NCBI GenBank assembly: GCA_014529385.2
Contig: CM043955.1
Span: forward strand, 136,162,108 to 136,226,107
Reading direction: 5' to 3'
DNA from: Adiantum capillus-veneris
Lineage: Eukaryota; Streptophyta; Polypodiopsida; Polypodiales; Pteridaceae
Length of the DNA: 64,000 nt
The position numbers and the translations under genes were made by a program. Below are positions 43,716-54,754 of this stretch, piece by piece. The first letter of the stretch is position 1. Each line of letters starts with the position of its first letter. The notes under the pieces were generated by a model. That model had not been told where the DNA came from, made no database searches, and saw only the letters and a list, made by a program, of their open reading frames with translations.

Positions 43716-44395
43716 AGAATTTTTTTTTTCCGAGAAAAAGATCCTTCTATTAGTTAATAAAACTACCCATAGGGCTACAACCACCTCTACTAGAGAGGGT
43801 TACATCAACCATAAGGGGAGACTCTCCCAATGAAAAAACAACATATGTACAATGAGGGCTAAATCACGAGATGGGAGGAGGGAAAAGCCACACAAATGGA
43901 CAATAGTGCCATCTGAGCTCACCCAGACCATGGTGAAGAAAGGCCCAGGGCACCAAAGTCAAAGGAACGCCTCTGTGCGCTCCTGCTTGCGATCAGAGCC
44001 GCCCTGAAGTCTCTCAAACTTTCCCCTGAGAGTATGGATCAACTCCTGTCAAAAATCTTGAATAGTCTCCGCTCGTGGTACAAGGCGAGGCTCGAAGATG
44101 CGGAAGTAGCGGGCCCGCCAAATGAACCAGAGTGTTAGGCCACATACGAGCTCCCAACACACCTCTCTCTCACTGTACCACTCCTGTGGGGTAAGCTCTG
44201 TAGCAAGCTGGAGTGTAGGTCGACCCCCTTGTATCACTATCATCCTGTTGGTGGAGGATAGCTCAAACTGTAGTGCAAGGCCGCCTGTGAGAGTGGACCA
44301 AGCAACTGCCCCCCAAGTGTACTGTCGTGCTATTGAAGGAGCTAGCATGAGCCGAAGGACCCGAAGCGAAACCTGCTGTGCCATAGGGCAGTTCC
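43716..44395 (-). pseudogene. LINE-2b (minus strand), 3' part of ORF2 and tail
   Basis: The plus strand shows the T-run and the reverse of GGATCTTTTTCTCGG, the 3' end of LINE-2. The minus strand reads QYTWGAVAWSTLTGG, then SSTNRMIVIQGGRPTLQLAT and WFIWRARYFRIFEPRLVPRA, matching LINE-2 ORF2 at 58670-58930. It is inserted in the Penelope-like sequence. Its further parts lie at 46397-46773 and 60175-60322. Confidence 0.88.
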
Positions 44396-44396
44396 A

Positions 44397-45139
44397 CGAT
44401 TTAATGCTTTTTCTTTTTAGTGCTAGGCTTCATTATGGCTGAGTCTGCCCTTGATCTCCGGAGTCATGACAGACACTCAGTACGTTGAACTTTGTGTTGA
44501 TGTCACCCACTATTGGGCATTGACGACGTTATTGGGAATGTCGTGGTATTTAGTCAATACTATGCATGATGGAGCTGATAGTTATATTGTCTTGTGGGTG
44601 ACTACCATGGGTCTATACCTTGCACTTTCCTCTAAGGGTGAATTTGGGCTTATCGTGGATTCATCCAGGTATATTTTTTAGTCGTATAGCGGACATGCAG
44701 ACTTCACATTGTGAAGTTTTCGTCCGAGTTATGACCAGTTGATATTGTGCAAATTCTTTCTATCTTTTGTGGTGCGTATGCCCTATCAACTACCTGGTTT
44801 TTTTCCTATTTTTTTGATTTAATGCTTTTTTTTAGTGCTAGGCTTCATTATGGCTGAGTTTGCCATTGATCTCAGGAGTCATGACAGAAACTCAGTACGC
44901 TGAACTTTGTGTTGATGTATGCTCATGTGTGTGTGCGTGTGGTGTGTGCTGTGTTTGGGAGCATATGTTAGTACCTAGTTCTACAACCACTATCGGGCAC
45001 TGACGACGTTAGCGGGGAGGTTGTGGTATTTAGTCAATACTATGTATGATGGAACTGATGGTTATATTGTCTTGTGGGTGACTACCATGGGTCTATACCT
45101 TGCAATCTGGGCTTATCGTGGATTTATCTAGGTATATGT
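44397..45139 (+). repeat. Imperfect tandem duplication inside LINE-2b gap
   Basis: 44397-44680 (GATTTAATGC to CATCCAGGTATAT) recurs at 44815-45139. Copy 2 carries an extra TG-rich insert of about 75 bases near 44918-44993. The duplicated sequence is not LINE; its source is unknown. Confidence 0.85.
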
Positions 45140-46396
45140 TGTCACGAGGACGTGGCAATTGCTAACTTGAGTTGTTGGTTTCTTTTCGATGATTTTTGTT
45201 TAATTTTGGGACCCTCTTTTTGAAGTTGCAAATGATCGGACATTGCGTGGCCAGTGTGAAACGGCCGATGGCCGAGAGTTTCACCCTCTTTTTGAAGTTG
45301 CAAATGACCAGACATTGCGTGGCCAGTGTGAAACGGCCGATGGCCGAGAGTTTCACCCGTAGTCAGGAAAGGCAGATCACCACGAGTTGGTTGGGCTAAT
45401 CGGCACTGGAATCCGAGTAGTAAAAGGGTGTCTAGGCTCAGTTCAAAGTCATTTAGGCCCCTCGCTACACTTGTAAGGTGGTGGGTACTACGGAATTAAC
45501 TCAAAAGAGGCAAACTGGACACATGGCGGCTCCAGGCTGATCTGCCAAATCTGCATGAAGAGGGGGTGCCCAAATCGAGAGAGGAGGCTGATTTTCTTCA
45601 TTAAGTGCTACAGTGTGTGTGAGTAGTGGGTGCAGGTGATCACAGCTTTAATGGAAAACTTGCCTTCTCCCTTGCTCTATGTAGCGTGATGATTTGCTCT
45701 CGCGCATCTCTCTCTCCCCTTTGCACATATGGTAATGCCCCACTAGTTGGGCTTCTCAGATGACCATGTACAGTTATGGGGGTTTGCACCGTTATGTTGG
45801 CGAAATTGGGTTAAAGACCTGCAATTACAGCCATGGACAGGTTTGGACAGCTTGGTGAGGGCTAGGTACAAGGGTTCGGATCGTTTATTTGTCAGGGGAG
45901 CCTCGAGAAAGCATTGGGTGCTTGTACATGCTATTTTGGAGAGATTTCCCGCGGGGAATCTCGTCTAATTCAAGGGGCAAGTGACCCTACAGGTGCGAGA
46001 GCTCGAGGGCTACCTAGAAAAGTGATCGGCACCCGTATCGGATCGCAAAACAGAGAATTCAGCGAGCTGGAATTTCTCGCCAGGTTTTGCAAAGCGCTCT
46101 AAAGTGCGTGGAAAGTCAATGTTTGCTTGGGATTTTGTCTGTGGAGACTTCTACTGTGGTTATGTTGCCGAAATCGGGTTGAAGTAGAGGAATTTCAGCT
46201 CGATAAAAGTGGGACATCTTGTGGAAGTTTACAGGTTTTTCTCAAGTATAATAAGAATAAAGAAATACCGAAAGGGGCGCCAGTCTTTGGGGCCAACAGG
46301 GTGTCGTTGTATGCTTGGTAGCGCTCTAGCTGCCAGGCCGTGGTTTGTCTTGAAGTGTTGAATTCTTGTCACAAGTTTATTCGTGAAGTTTCTCGC
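45140..46396 (+). repeat. Solo LTR H (A/D-type family)
   Basis: Starts TGTCACGAGGACGTGGC and carries the conserved block near 46256-46285 (AATAAAGAAATACCGAAAGG). No primer site or coding region follows: the sequence returns to LINE-2b. It has a 72-bp tandem duplication at 45213-45284 and 45285-45356. The right border is estimated from where LINE similarity resumes. Confidence 0.75.
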
Positions 46397-46773
46397 TCCC
46401 CACTGTTGTAACTCTATGTGCAACTAGCCACTGGAACAAAGTGACTTGCCGAGGCTGTCTGGTCCCACAACCTCGCCTAAAAGGCTGACAAGAACTTAGC
46501 TGTGAGACTCTCCTCCTGCCAATGAGGTGCTGCAACAGGACGAGCCTCTCTCCGTGCTGCCAGTATGTGACATCCCAATCGAACAGTGTACTGAACGAAA
46601 GGGACCCCTAGATGGTCGGCTGAAGAGAAAGCCCTCCAAAACCACTTTAGGATCCCACTGTAGTCGTGCCAGTGGATAACTCTCCCAAGCCCAAAGCCTC
46701 CAATGGCCTGTCTCAAGAGTTGTTGGGTTAGGATCGTTGACACAAGTCCTCCAACAGATGCCCACTACTCGGA
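46397..46773 (-). pseudogene. LINE-2b (minus strand), middle ORF2 fragment
   Basis: The minus strand reads RVVGICWRTCVNDPNPTTLE, then TGHWRLWAWESYPLARLQWD, aligning with LINE-2 ORF2 at 58140-58300. It ends at the left edge of element E and resumes beyond E at 60175 within the same motif. Confidence 0.88.
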
Positions 46774-47982
46774 TGTCACGTGACACATCCAACCCTATGT
46801 GTCCGTGGACAAGCTACACCATAGCAGGGTTCCCGTCAGTCAAGTCAGTTTAGATTAGCAATGATTTGGCACTTTTGTGAGTCTATTCGTAGACCGTGCA
46901 TGCCTAGTCACTTAGAGTAGATGCATATCCTTTGGTTGCATAAGCATAAGCATAAGCATTTCCATTAGAGACAGTTTGGGGATTTTTCAAGTGACTTTAG
47001 CCTATTTTTCCCTATATTTAACATTTTTCACTTATTTATTAAGTGACTTTTGTTGGGTACTCAGTAGGGCAAATTGGGTAAGTTAATATATAAGCAAACC
47101 CAAGTTAGCACAAATTGGCAGATGAGCCAAGGAGCACAGCATGCTACCAAGCAACAGGTGTTCCCTCCCTCTCTCAGCAAGACCCTCTCCAAGCAACTTG
47201 GTGAGGCCCATTCACCCGCAACCATCATCATTCTGGGATCGCCCCTCTTCTGGCATACCCTAGCGTTTCCCTCCCATGCAGACATCGCCAACAAAGTTCT
47301 GAAGCTAGCGTTTCTCCTGACCCACTTCAGCGTTTTCAGCCATTACTAACGCCAGGAAAACATCAGCAGGTTCAGCGATTTCATCAGCAATTGCAGCAGA
47401 GTTACCACGGCAGGGTAAGGATTTACTAACGCTTGGAAAGCTGCCATTTTCAGCAAGAAGTCATCTGCTATCACAGCGTTTTTCAGCCAAGAATCTCTCT
47501 TCAAAAACACAGCATAAAGAGCAGGAAGACCAGCGTTTTTCATCATCATTTCAGCCCCGACCAAGACAGTCATTTTCAGCCATGAAACCAGCAAGAAACA
47601 GTCATTTTCAGCCACCAAGAAGATCACAGATTTCTGCCTAAGTCGCCGTCGTCATCACCGTCGTCGTCATCGGCATAGTCCCATTGCATCAGTCCATTGC
47701 ATACACATTGTACACCTGCGTGCAATCAAAGTAGACCACTCTCGCCGACGAGAGTGGGGCCTTCAGAGGAGGGTTTTACAACCTCTCGGGTGTCGTATCT
47801 CTTCTCTCTCCTTCTCTCAGTCTCATTCACTTGCACACACAGTATCCACTCACCTTGTTCGTGATCATAGCACTCTCCATAAGACGGAAAGCTCTCTCTT
47901 TCTCTAAGAACTAAAAGGAACCTTGAGCAAAGAAGATCACTAATCTTGAGAAAATACAACATTCATTCCGCTGCACCTAACA
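46774..47982 (+). repeat. Left LTR of element E
   Basis: Starts TGTCACGTGACACATCC and ends CACCTAACA just before the primer site. It matches the three separated pieces of the right LTR (51436-51449, 52233-52543 and 59253-60174). Confidence 0.88.
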
Positions 47983-47983
47983 T

Positions 47984-47995
47984 TGGTATCAGAGC
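47984..47995 (+). other. Primer binding site, tRNA-iMet (element E)
   Basis: TGGTATCAGAGC follows the LTR after one T. It is a perfect 12-base complement of initiator tRNA-Met. Confidence 0.92.
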
Positions 47996-48454
47996 TTTGG
48001 AAGTGTTCTGCATTACTCAAGGAAAGAACCACAAGAATTTTTTTTTGCTTGTTGCGATCGCACGAACCCAAGTTTACGTTTACTTGGGCGTGGCGATTCC
48101 TAATCGTGTTTTGTGGAAGAGTGACAGGAATCCCAAGAAAGAAGGGCTTGTCGATCCTCCCCTTGTGTCTCTTTTCACTCATTGAGAGCGGACCATGCAC
48201 TTAGCGGCCGGCCAATCGACGTGGGATGGGGAAAAAGCAACCTTGGTGTGAGCGCAAGGCCGCCAAGGGGTGCGCCCGCAGAAAAGGGTAGAACTCGGGT
48301 GAAGAGAAGATCCTTCTCCAACACGATTTGCAAGCGAAAGAAACCCTCAAGAACCTCAAGATCCTCAAGAACCCAAGCACTCAAGAACTTCAAGAACCTC
48401 AAGATCCTCAAGAACCAAGTTCCTCGTGAACTTAAGAACCAAAGATCCTAGTGC

Positions 48455-51424
48455 ATGGTCATCACCCGAAGCGGTATGGATACTTCGCATTCAGGTGATG
48501 AGCATGAGAGAGGCGACGAAGGATTCTCCCCATCAGGAGATTTTTCCAACCCTCCCCCTTCGCCGTCTATGCCACGAGTTGTCCTCACTCCTATGGAGAT
48601 GATGGTCAAGTCGATGTTGGACATGATGGCACAACATCAAGAAACGAATAGAGTTGCATTGGCACAACTCGCAAGCAAAGCAGAAGAACAAGCAGCAAAG
48701 GACCGTGCACAAGAAGCCAAGGACCGCGAGCGCGATGAAAGAAACGCCACACTTGCTGCAAAACAAGAAGAAAATCGACTTGCTCAGGAACGTGAGCGCA
48801 TTGCACTTGCCGCAAAACAAGAAGAACATCGACTTGCTCTCGAACGCGAGCGTGCTGAACGAAAAGATCGCAAAGCAGAAAGGGACGCCGAGCGAGAAGC
48901 TCAAAGGGAGATTCGTAATCAAGAATTTATTTCCCAAGTCCTAGCCTCAAAGACTGAACCACCCAAAGATCGTGGGAGTTTGTCAAGTGGCGCAAACCAC
49001 GATGCGGATTCACACAATCCAGTCACAGAGAAGTTGACTTTCAGTGAGTATGACGGTAAGATGGATGCTATTGTTATTCATTCTTGGTTGCATCAATTTA
49101 ATGCTTATTTTGTGACAACTAAGAAAACAGGCAATAGCAAAGTTTTGACGGCAGCTATGTACCTTGCCGGTGATGCCATAAAGTGGTACCAGGCATCGCA
49201 AGAGGCACAGCTAGCCGCGCACCTAGAGGCAGCCGACGATTTCACGCCCCTCTCTTTTAGTTGGGCTGATTTCCAAGACAAGCTCAAGGCGCGGTTTATG
49301 CCACCTCAGTACCTTGCACGATTGAAGGACGATTGGTGCGCTCTCAAGCAAAATGGTATGCCGGTTATGTCTTTCTCTAATTGTGTTTTGCAATTAGGCA
49401 CTCAATTACGCAAATCGGATGCGAAGCGCAAGGAGGCGTTTCTTTACGGATTGGACGAGTATATCAAGTATGATGTCGAGGTACTCGATCCAATCGATCT
49501 CAACAAAGCGGTAGCAATTGCTCTCGTCCACGAGATGAAGCACAACAAAGGAAAGCCTAAGGAGAACAAGACTTCCACAAGTACCTCGCAGACTTCTCAG
49601 AACCCTCAGAATGGTAAGAATGATAACTCTTCTAACCAATCTTCCAACAGTCTCTCATCAAAGAATTCTTCCAATGAATCTAAGGGTAAGGCTAACACAA
49701 CTGCTAAACCTAAGCTTACTCCAGATGAAAAGGTAGCACAAGGAATTGTAGGAGGATACATCACGTCGGAAGAACAAAGCACTTATTCTAAAGAAGGTCG
49801 TTGTTTTCATTGTCACATTAAGGGTCGCATAAAACGAACATGTCCTAAGCTGGAATCGAATGAATCTAAAGAACCCACAACACCCACTACATCTGTCAAT
49901 GCAATGAATGATAACACGATTGTGCCCAAAGTTTCTCAGGACCTTCCCATTGATGATTCTCTCATTAAATGTTATGGTCGTACGTCGGGGCACTGTTTTG
50001 TCATATTGTTTGACCCTGGTAGTATGCATGATGTGATCAGCTCCTCTCTTGTTGAGGGAGCCTGCCTCGAAGTTAGTCCGAGATCTCCTATCGAGGTCTC
50101 TGGCTTTCGTCCTGGTATGGACGCTCTCATCACGGAGGAGTGCCTTGCTGTGTTGTTTGCAATTCAACAGACTGCCTTCACCAGAAGATTTGTTGTTTCT
50201 CCTCTCTCAGGATGTGATATGATTTTAGGCATTAAATGGTTTCGTGATAATGACGCTCTCCTAAAAGTTGCGGCTAACACTATAACTCTCAATGTCGATA
50301 GTGATTCTCCTATTGTCATTCATGGAGAGGACATTGCTCCTTCTCCATCTCTCATTGGTAATATGCAGGACAAGGTTGAAAGGATTCGAGCTAAGGAGAC
50401 TCTCTCAATCTCTTTTTCTCCACAGCATGACACACAGGATTTGCATGATTATGAGAAGCATGATGATTTGAATGATAATGATTTGGATGAAAAAGACAAG
50501 GATGATGTGTTAGTTGATGCTTTTTCTAGAGAAGCTAACCTCGTTGTAGATTCGATCAATCACCAAGAATCGATCGTGGCTTTCGAGTTGAGGTCCACAG
50601 ATCCCCCACAAGAAGATTTGATAGATTCCGAAGAAGCGATCTTGGCTCTCGAGCCTTGGTCCAAAGAGCCATCACAGGAAGTATTATGTGTTCGCATGAT
50701 TGATACGCACGCATTGTTCGAGTGTTTCATTCGTGAAGGTTTCCTGTATTTTAGTCAGCATCGTTATGTGATCCCTTTTCCTAGGCATGACATATTGTAT
50801 GTTGAGCACGTTTCTCTCATGGATGAGCACGAATGTATGCGGATTGTTCATGAAAATTTGAAAAGTTTATATGTAAGGAAGTCACATTCCATGTCTCTTC
50901 CTTGGCATGACACAGTTTCCCAACGAGCACATGATAGTATGAGCACCAAGCATGGGCATTTCCATTGGGATTTGCCACAGTTGATTGATTTTGATCAAAC
51001 AGAAAAGATTCGATCTCATTGTTTGCATGTATTTGATGACCGGGTTGTCACTCCGTCTCTATGTTCCTCTACATTGCATACACAGTCTTTAGAGAAGACA
51101 AGATTTATTTCCTTCACTTTAAATGGAATGGGTATGTTCGTGGTTTTGTGTTGGAGATGGTTTCAGGAATTTTCAGCCATGGAGATTCTTGAAGACGAAA
51201 GAAGCAGGACTCTAGACGAAGTTGAAGCAAGAAAGGAGATTCAGAAGACTTTGTGTCGCTTTTGGCGCGGCCCAAAGAAGCGAGCGTTGCAGACCTTTAT
51301 GAAGTTCAAGTACCGCATGACCCACTCAGCAGAGTGGGCCGGCGAAGAGTCCCTTCTAGGATTCCGGATGCTGTTGGCGATCTCCCTCGACGCCATACAG
51401 TTCGGTACCAATACCTCACTTTGA
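48455..51424 (+). CDS. Element E gag-protease polyprotein, 989 codons, intact
   Basis: Residues about 60-160 are a charged coiled coil (repeats of AAKQEE, RERE). About 195-350 is a retrotransposon gag core (LTFSEYDGKMDAIVIHSWLH, MYLAGDAIKWYQ, FKARFMPPQYL-like). A Ser/Asn/Lys-rich linker leads to a zinc knuckle near 453 (CFHCHIKGRIKRTC) in which the usual His is Arg. A retropepsin-like domain follows near 510 (CFVILFDPGSMHDVIS; GCDMILGIKWF). The remaining 370 or so residues, rich in Asp/Glu/His, match nothing I know and contain no RT motif. The stop abuts the polypurine tract, so the ORF fills the coding space. The ATG is the first in frame after the leader. Confidence 0.88.
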   Translation: MVITRSGMDTSHSGDEHERGDEGFSPSGDFSNPPPSPSMPRVVLTPMEMMVKSMLDMMAQHQETNRVALAQLASKAEEQAAKDRAQEAKDRERDERNATLAAKQEENRLAQERERIALAAKQEEHRLALERERAERKDRKAERDAEREAQREIRNQEFISQVLASKTEPPKDRGSLSSGANHDADSHNPVTEKLTFSEYDGKMDAIVIHSWLHQFNAYFVTTKKTGNSKVLTAAMYLAGDAIKWYQASQEAQLAAHLEAADDFTPLSFSWADFQDKLKARFMPPQYLARLKDDWCALKQNGMPVMSFSNCVLQLGTQLRKSDAKRKEAFLYGLDEYIKYDVEVLDPIDLNKAVAIALVHEMKHNKGKPKENKTSTSTSQTSQNPQNGKNDNSSNQSSNSLSSKNSSNESKGKANTTAKPKLTPDEKVAQGIVGGYITSEEQSTYSKEGRCFHCHIKGRIKRTCPKLESNESKEPTTPTTSVNAMNDNTIVPKVSQDLPIDDSLIKCYGRTSGHCFVILFDPGSMHDVISSSLVEGACLEVSPRSPIEVSGFRPGMDALITEECLAVLFAIQQTAFTRRFVVSPLSGCDMILGIKWFRDNDALLKVAANTITLNVDSDSPIVIHGEDIAPSPSLIGNMQDKVERIRAKETLSISFSPQHDTQDLHDYEKHDDLNDNDLDEKDKDDVLVDAFSREANLVVDSINHQESIVAFELRSTDPPQEDLIDSEEAILALEPWSKEPSQEVLCVRMIDTHALFECFIREGFLYFSQHRYVIPFPRHDILYVEHVSLMDEHECMRIVHENLKSLYVRKSHSMSLPWHDTVSQRAHDSMSTKHGHFHWDLPQLIDFDQTEKIRSHCLHVFDDRVVTPSLCSSTLHTQSLEKTRFISFTLNGMGMFVVLCWRWFQEFSAMEILEDERSRTLDEVEARKEIQKTLCRFWRGPKKRALQTFMKFKYRMTHSAEWAGEESLLGFRMLLAISLDAIQFGTNTSL

Positions 51425-51435
51425 AAAGGAGGCGA
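51425..51435 (+). other. Polypurine tract of element E
   Basis: AAAAGGAGGCGA-type purine stretch directly after the gag-protease stop and before right LTR start TGCCACGTGACAC. Confidence 0.75.
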
Positions 51436-51449
51436 TGCCACGTGACACA

Positions 51450-52227
51450 TGAAACCGGCTTGTTCAATCCAAAAAGGGCGGTAGACTTTACTTTAAACCT
51501 TGATTTAGCTTTCACCCATTATTAGTCGTCTATTTTACCTGTACTTTCAAGACACAACAAAGGGGAGAGAGAGGGCAGTGCGTAGCGTGCAGGGCATCAC
51601 TCCTGGCACCGCACTGTGCATAAGAGGGAAAGCAAGCACTCCATAGCTCTTAACCTGTGACAAATCTTAAAATGAGGGTCTCCCCCTCCTAAATTCAGTG
51701 CCACTTCTTGTTGCATGAGGCAAGTGCACCAGAAGGTGCCACTTGGCACATTTATAAGCATTTTCCCGTTTCGGGGTTGCCGTCTAAAAATATCCCAACC
51801 GGTTGCCCAGTTGACTTCACGGCGGAGTAAGAAAATGTTCCCCTTGTCATTCCGACGGTAATGACGTCAACACATTTTCAGGTCCCAAAATAGCAGTTCC
51901 CTAAATTTTAGGAGATGTTGCCATTGTATCTTTCTAGGTCATCCGACCCTCTTTGTACACTATGGCCACATCCAGAACTGAAATGTAGCCTGTGTAGCAA
52001 AGGATTTCACTTTGGCTAGTCATTGACCCCACTTGGCTAACCATAGTCCCTGTCCAACCTTAGTGCTCTCTTGCCCTCAGGCCTGGACTCCCTCTGGACA
52101 GTTCCACACTAGCTATGCAATGCAGGGCAGTTAGATTTCCCGAGGGGTGTTTCCAAAAAGTGAAAGTAAATAGATAATAAGAAAGAAATCAACAAAAAGG
52201 ATAGATAGTAGTCACACGCTAGTGACA
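51450..52227 (-). repeat. Solo LTR of A-type family nested in element E
   Basis: On the plus strand it runs from TGAAACCGGC to GCTAGTGACA, the two ends of the A-family LTR in minus orientation. It is flanked by the 5-bp duplication ACACA (51445-51449 and 52228-52232). The inner part matches 6630-7110 of element A with clear divergence. Solo LTRs arise by recombination between the two LTRs of a full element. Confidence 0.85.
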
Positions 52228-52529
52228 ACACATCCAACCCTATGTGTCGGTGGACAAGCTACACCATAGCAGGGTTCCCGTCAGTCAAGCCAGTTTAGAT
52301 TAGCAGCGATTTGGCACTTTTGTGAGTCTATTTGTACCGTGCATGCCTAGTCACTTAGAGTAGATGCATATCCTTTGGTTGCATAAGCGTAAGCATAAGC
52401 ATTTCCATCAGAGACAGTTTGGGGATTTTTCAAGTGACTTAGCCTATTTTTCCCTATATTTAACATTTTTCACTTATTTATTAAGTGACTTTTGTTGGGT
52501 ACTCAGTAGGGCGAATTGGGTAAGTTAAT

Positions 52530-52543
52530 ATATAAGTAAACCC
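52530..52543. repeat. Target site duplication of LINE-2 (left)
   Basis: ATATAAGTAAACCC lies here and ATATAAGCAAACCC at 59253-59266, after the LINE A-rich tail. The 14-bp duplication, one mismatch, brackets the LINE within the right LTR of element E. Confidence 0.82.
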
Positions 52544-52878
52544 GGCCAAGCTCATTGACGTGCGCGCTCGCTGCTGCTGTGCACCCACCCTCGCTGCACC
52601 ATCCCCCCCCCCCCCCCCCCCCCCCCTCCCCACGTGCTGCCCGTTGCCCTCCCTCGCGCTGCCCTCAACCCTCGCTGCCTCCCGCTCGCCTGTGTCCTTC
52701 CGCCTGCCCTCAGCCCCCGACTCGGCCCGTTCGCCCGTCAATATGGGCCCTTCATCTCGGTTACTCCCTGCAGATTCGGCACTTTCGGCATTTGCTTCAA
52801 CTCCTTGGAGCAGTGTTGGCGCGCCCTTCTACAGCACCCTCCCGTCGTCCTCTTCTTACGCCACAGCAGTAGACACAG

Positions 52879-54120
52879 ATGGAGGCTCCAGCTTCGCCAC
52901 AGAGGGACTCGGCAGAAGCCCCCTCGCCCGACCCTGCTGAGCCCACCATTCGACTTGCTCTCTCGCCTACAGAGCAAGCGAGCCTTGCCGCCGAGGTAGA
53001 GCGACTGCAGACGACCTCGGTCATCTGCAAGATTCTCGGCACCCGACCTAGCAGACGAGAGGTACGAGACCTTCTTCAGGCCTGCCTTCTCACAGAGGTG
53101 GGAAAGATTTTGGATGTCTAGATTCTCGGACGGGGGTACTATCAGATCGAGTTTGAGTCCTCCGAGATGGCGTCCAAGGTCATAGCTATGAGTCCACTGG
53201 CCATCCGAGCCTCACGTGCCCACTTTCGACAGTGGCGACATGGTTTTGACCCAGCTTCGGATGTTCTAGTAGAGGAGGCAGACATCCCCATCTCAGTCTG
53301 CTTTCCGGGTTTACGGAGAGAGTACCTACCACTTCTTTCCAGGATCGGTTCCACCATTGGGATTGTCCTGGAGACACCTCGTACGGCAGCATCAGTAGCT
53401 GCCAAGGCGGCTGGCATTCCCTCAGTTCGAGTTTTGGTCAGAGATACCCACACTCTCCCGAAGGTTATCCTTTTACCTCGGGTGAGTGGGGGTTGGTTTC
53501 GACAGAGTGTGGAGTACTCAGGCCTCCCGAACCAGTGCTTCATCTGCCGACAGATGGGCCATCTAGCGAAGGCCTGTCCACGGAGGAGGCCGCGACCTGC
53601 ACCACAGCCTCAGCCCTAGCCTGCTAGGGTTGGTCCGCAGCCACAGCCAGCGGCACAGCGTACAGATGCAGAGCCACCCTCCGAGCCAGGGGCTCCAACA
53701 GAGGAGGGGTGGTAGCAGGCCCGTGGCCGCCGACGCCAGGGGCCACAGCGTCAGCCTGGCACTCAGAGTGGCCCTCTGGTGCCTACTCAGCAGCCATGGG
53801 TTCCCACGGGGAACCGTTTTGGTCCTCTCGAGCAGGAGGAGATCCCTACGCAAGCCTCCACCTCCGCTTCTCCCTCGACAGCCGCTCCCCCCCCAGAGTT
53901 CCCACCCTTTGCCTCATCCTCCCCACCTTCTGCTCCCGTCGCCTCTCCACCTCGCCCCTCTACCTCTGTCGCCCCATCCCGTCCCTCTTCTCCTCCACTC
54001 TCCCCAGCTCCCTCTCCCCCCCCTCCTGCTCCAGTTCCTCAGTCGGCTCAGGAGACTGGTCCCTCTCCGGTGGCTAGGCGATCTTTTGGCAGCGCCTTTG
54101 CCACGAGTTGCCTAGCATGA
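52879..54120 (+). pseudogene. LINE-2 ORF1, nucleic acid-binding protein with zinc knuckle
   Basis: One frame is open across 414 codons apart from three TAG codons (near 53119, 53617 and 53713). The first half is an RRM-like/DUF4283-type domain (YYQIEFESSEMASKVIAMSP; GFDPASDVLVEEADIPISVC; GGWFRQSVEYSGLPNQ), then CFICRQMGHLAKAC (CCHC), then a long Pro/Ser-rich tail. This is the usual plant L1 ORF1 layout and differs from LINE-1a. An upstream ATG at 52742 lies in another frame. The product would bind the LINE RNA. Confidence 0.8.
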
Positions 54121-54754
54121 GAGGGTCAGCCCTTCTTGCGGTCCCCTCTGCAGATTCAGACATCCTCCCTTGCAGCCATCCCTCGCTGGCTGACGATTGA
54201 CATCAGACGCCGCTGGGACTTCTTCGACTACGGGTTCACTCGTTTTCTCGGCGATTCCGCAGCAGACCATGAGGCAGCCCGTTCCTCGCCGCTAGGGGGA
54301 CAGAGGCCCTGGACTCAGCAGTTGGTTTCTCCTTCCCCCTCTGTGGTAGGGCCGATTCAGAGTGGTCCCTTGACTCAGTGGTGGGATGGTTACATACATA
54401 GGTCTTAGAGTTCTCTCACCACATGGGAGAACTTGGAGTTACAGATATGTTGCAGACTTTGTGGCCATTGGCCAAGTTTGCGGTGACACCCCCAGACTAA
54501 GCAGGATGTAGGCACATTGTGGTGTACTTCTTTGTTGATACGCAGTGTTTGCCTTGCTATGTATACATTCATGAGGACTCCTGGACAGAGGAGGTTGCGT
54601 TACGTACGGCTCGCTCTGCTTGGGCTTGGGCTAGGCACTCACTGCAGTCACGCCTATCTAGAGGACGCTCGGATGCGGATTACTCCCCATCCAAGCCTGC
54701 CTCGAAGATAGCCCGTCTTGCTGTTGCAGCAGCATCTGTTCTCTCTCACTCCCC

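Noticed and set aside
49658-50167. 169-codon minus-strand ORF
   Set aside because: It lies wholly inside the intact gag-protease ORF on the other strand and has no recognisable motif.
53630-54120. Three overlapping Pro/Ser/Arg-rich ORFs as separate proteins
   Set aside because: They are alternative frames of the C-rich tail of LINE-2 ORF1; only the frame continuous with the zinc knuckle is credible.
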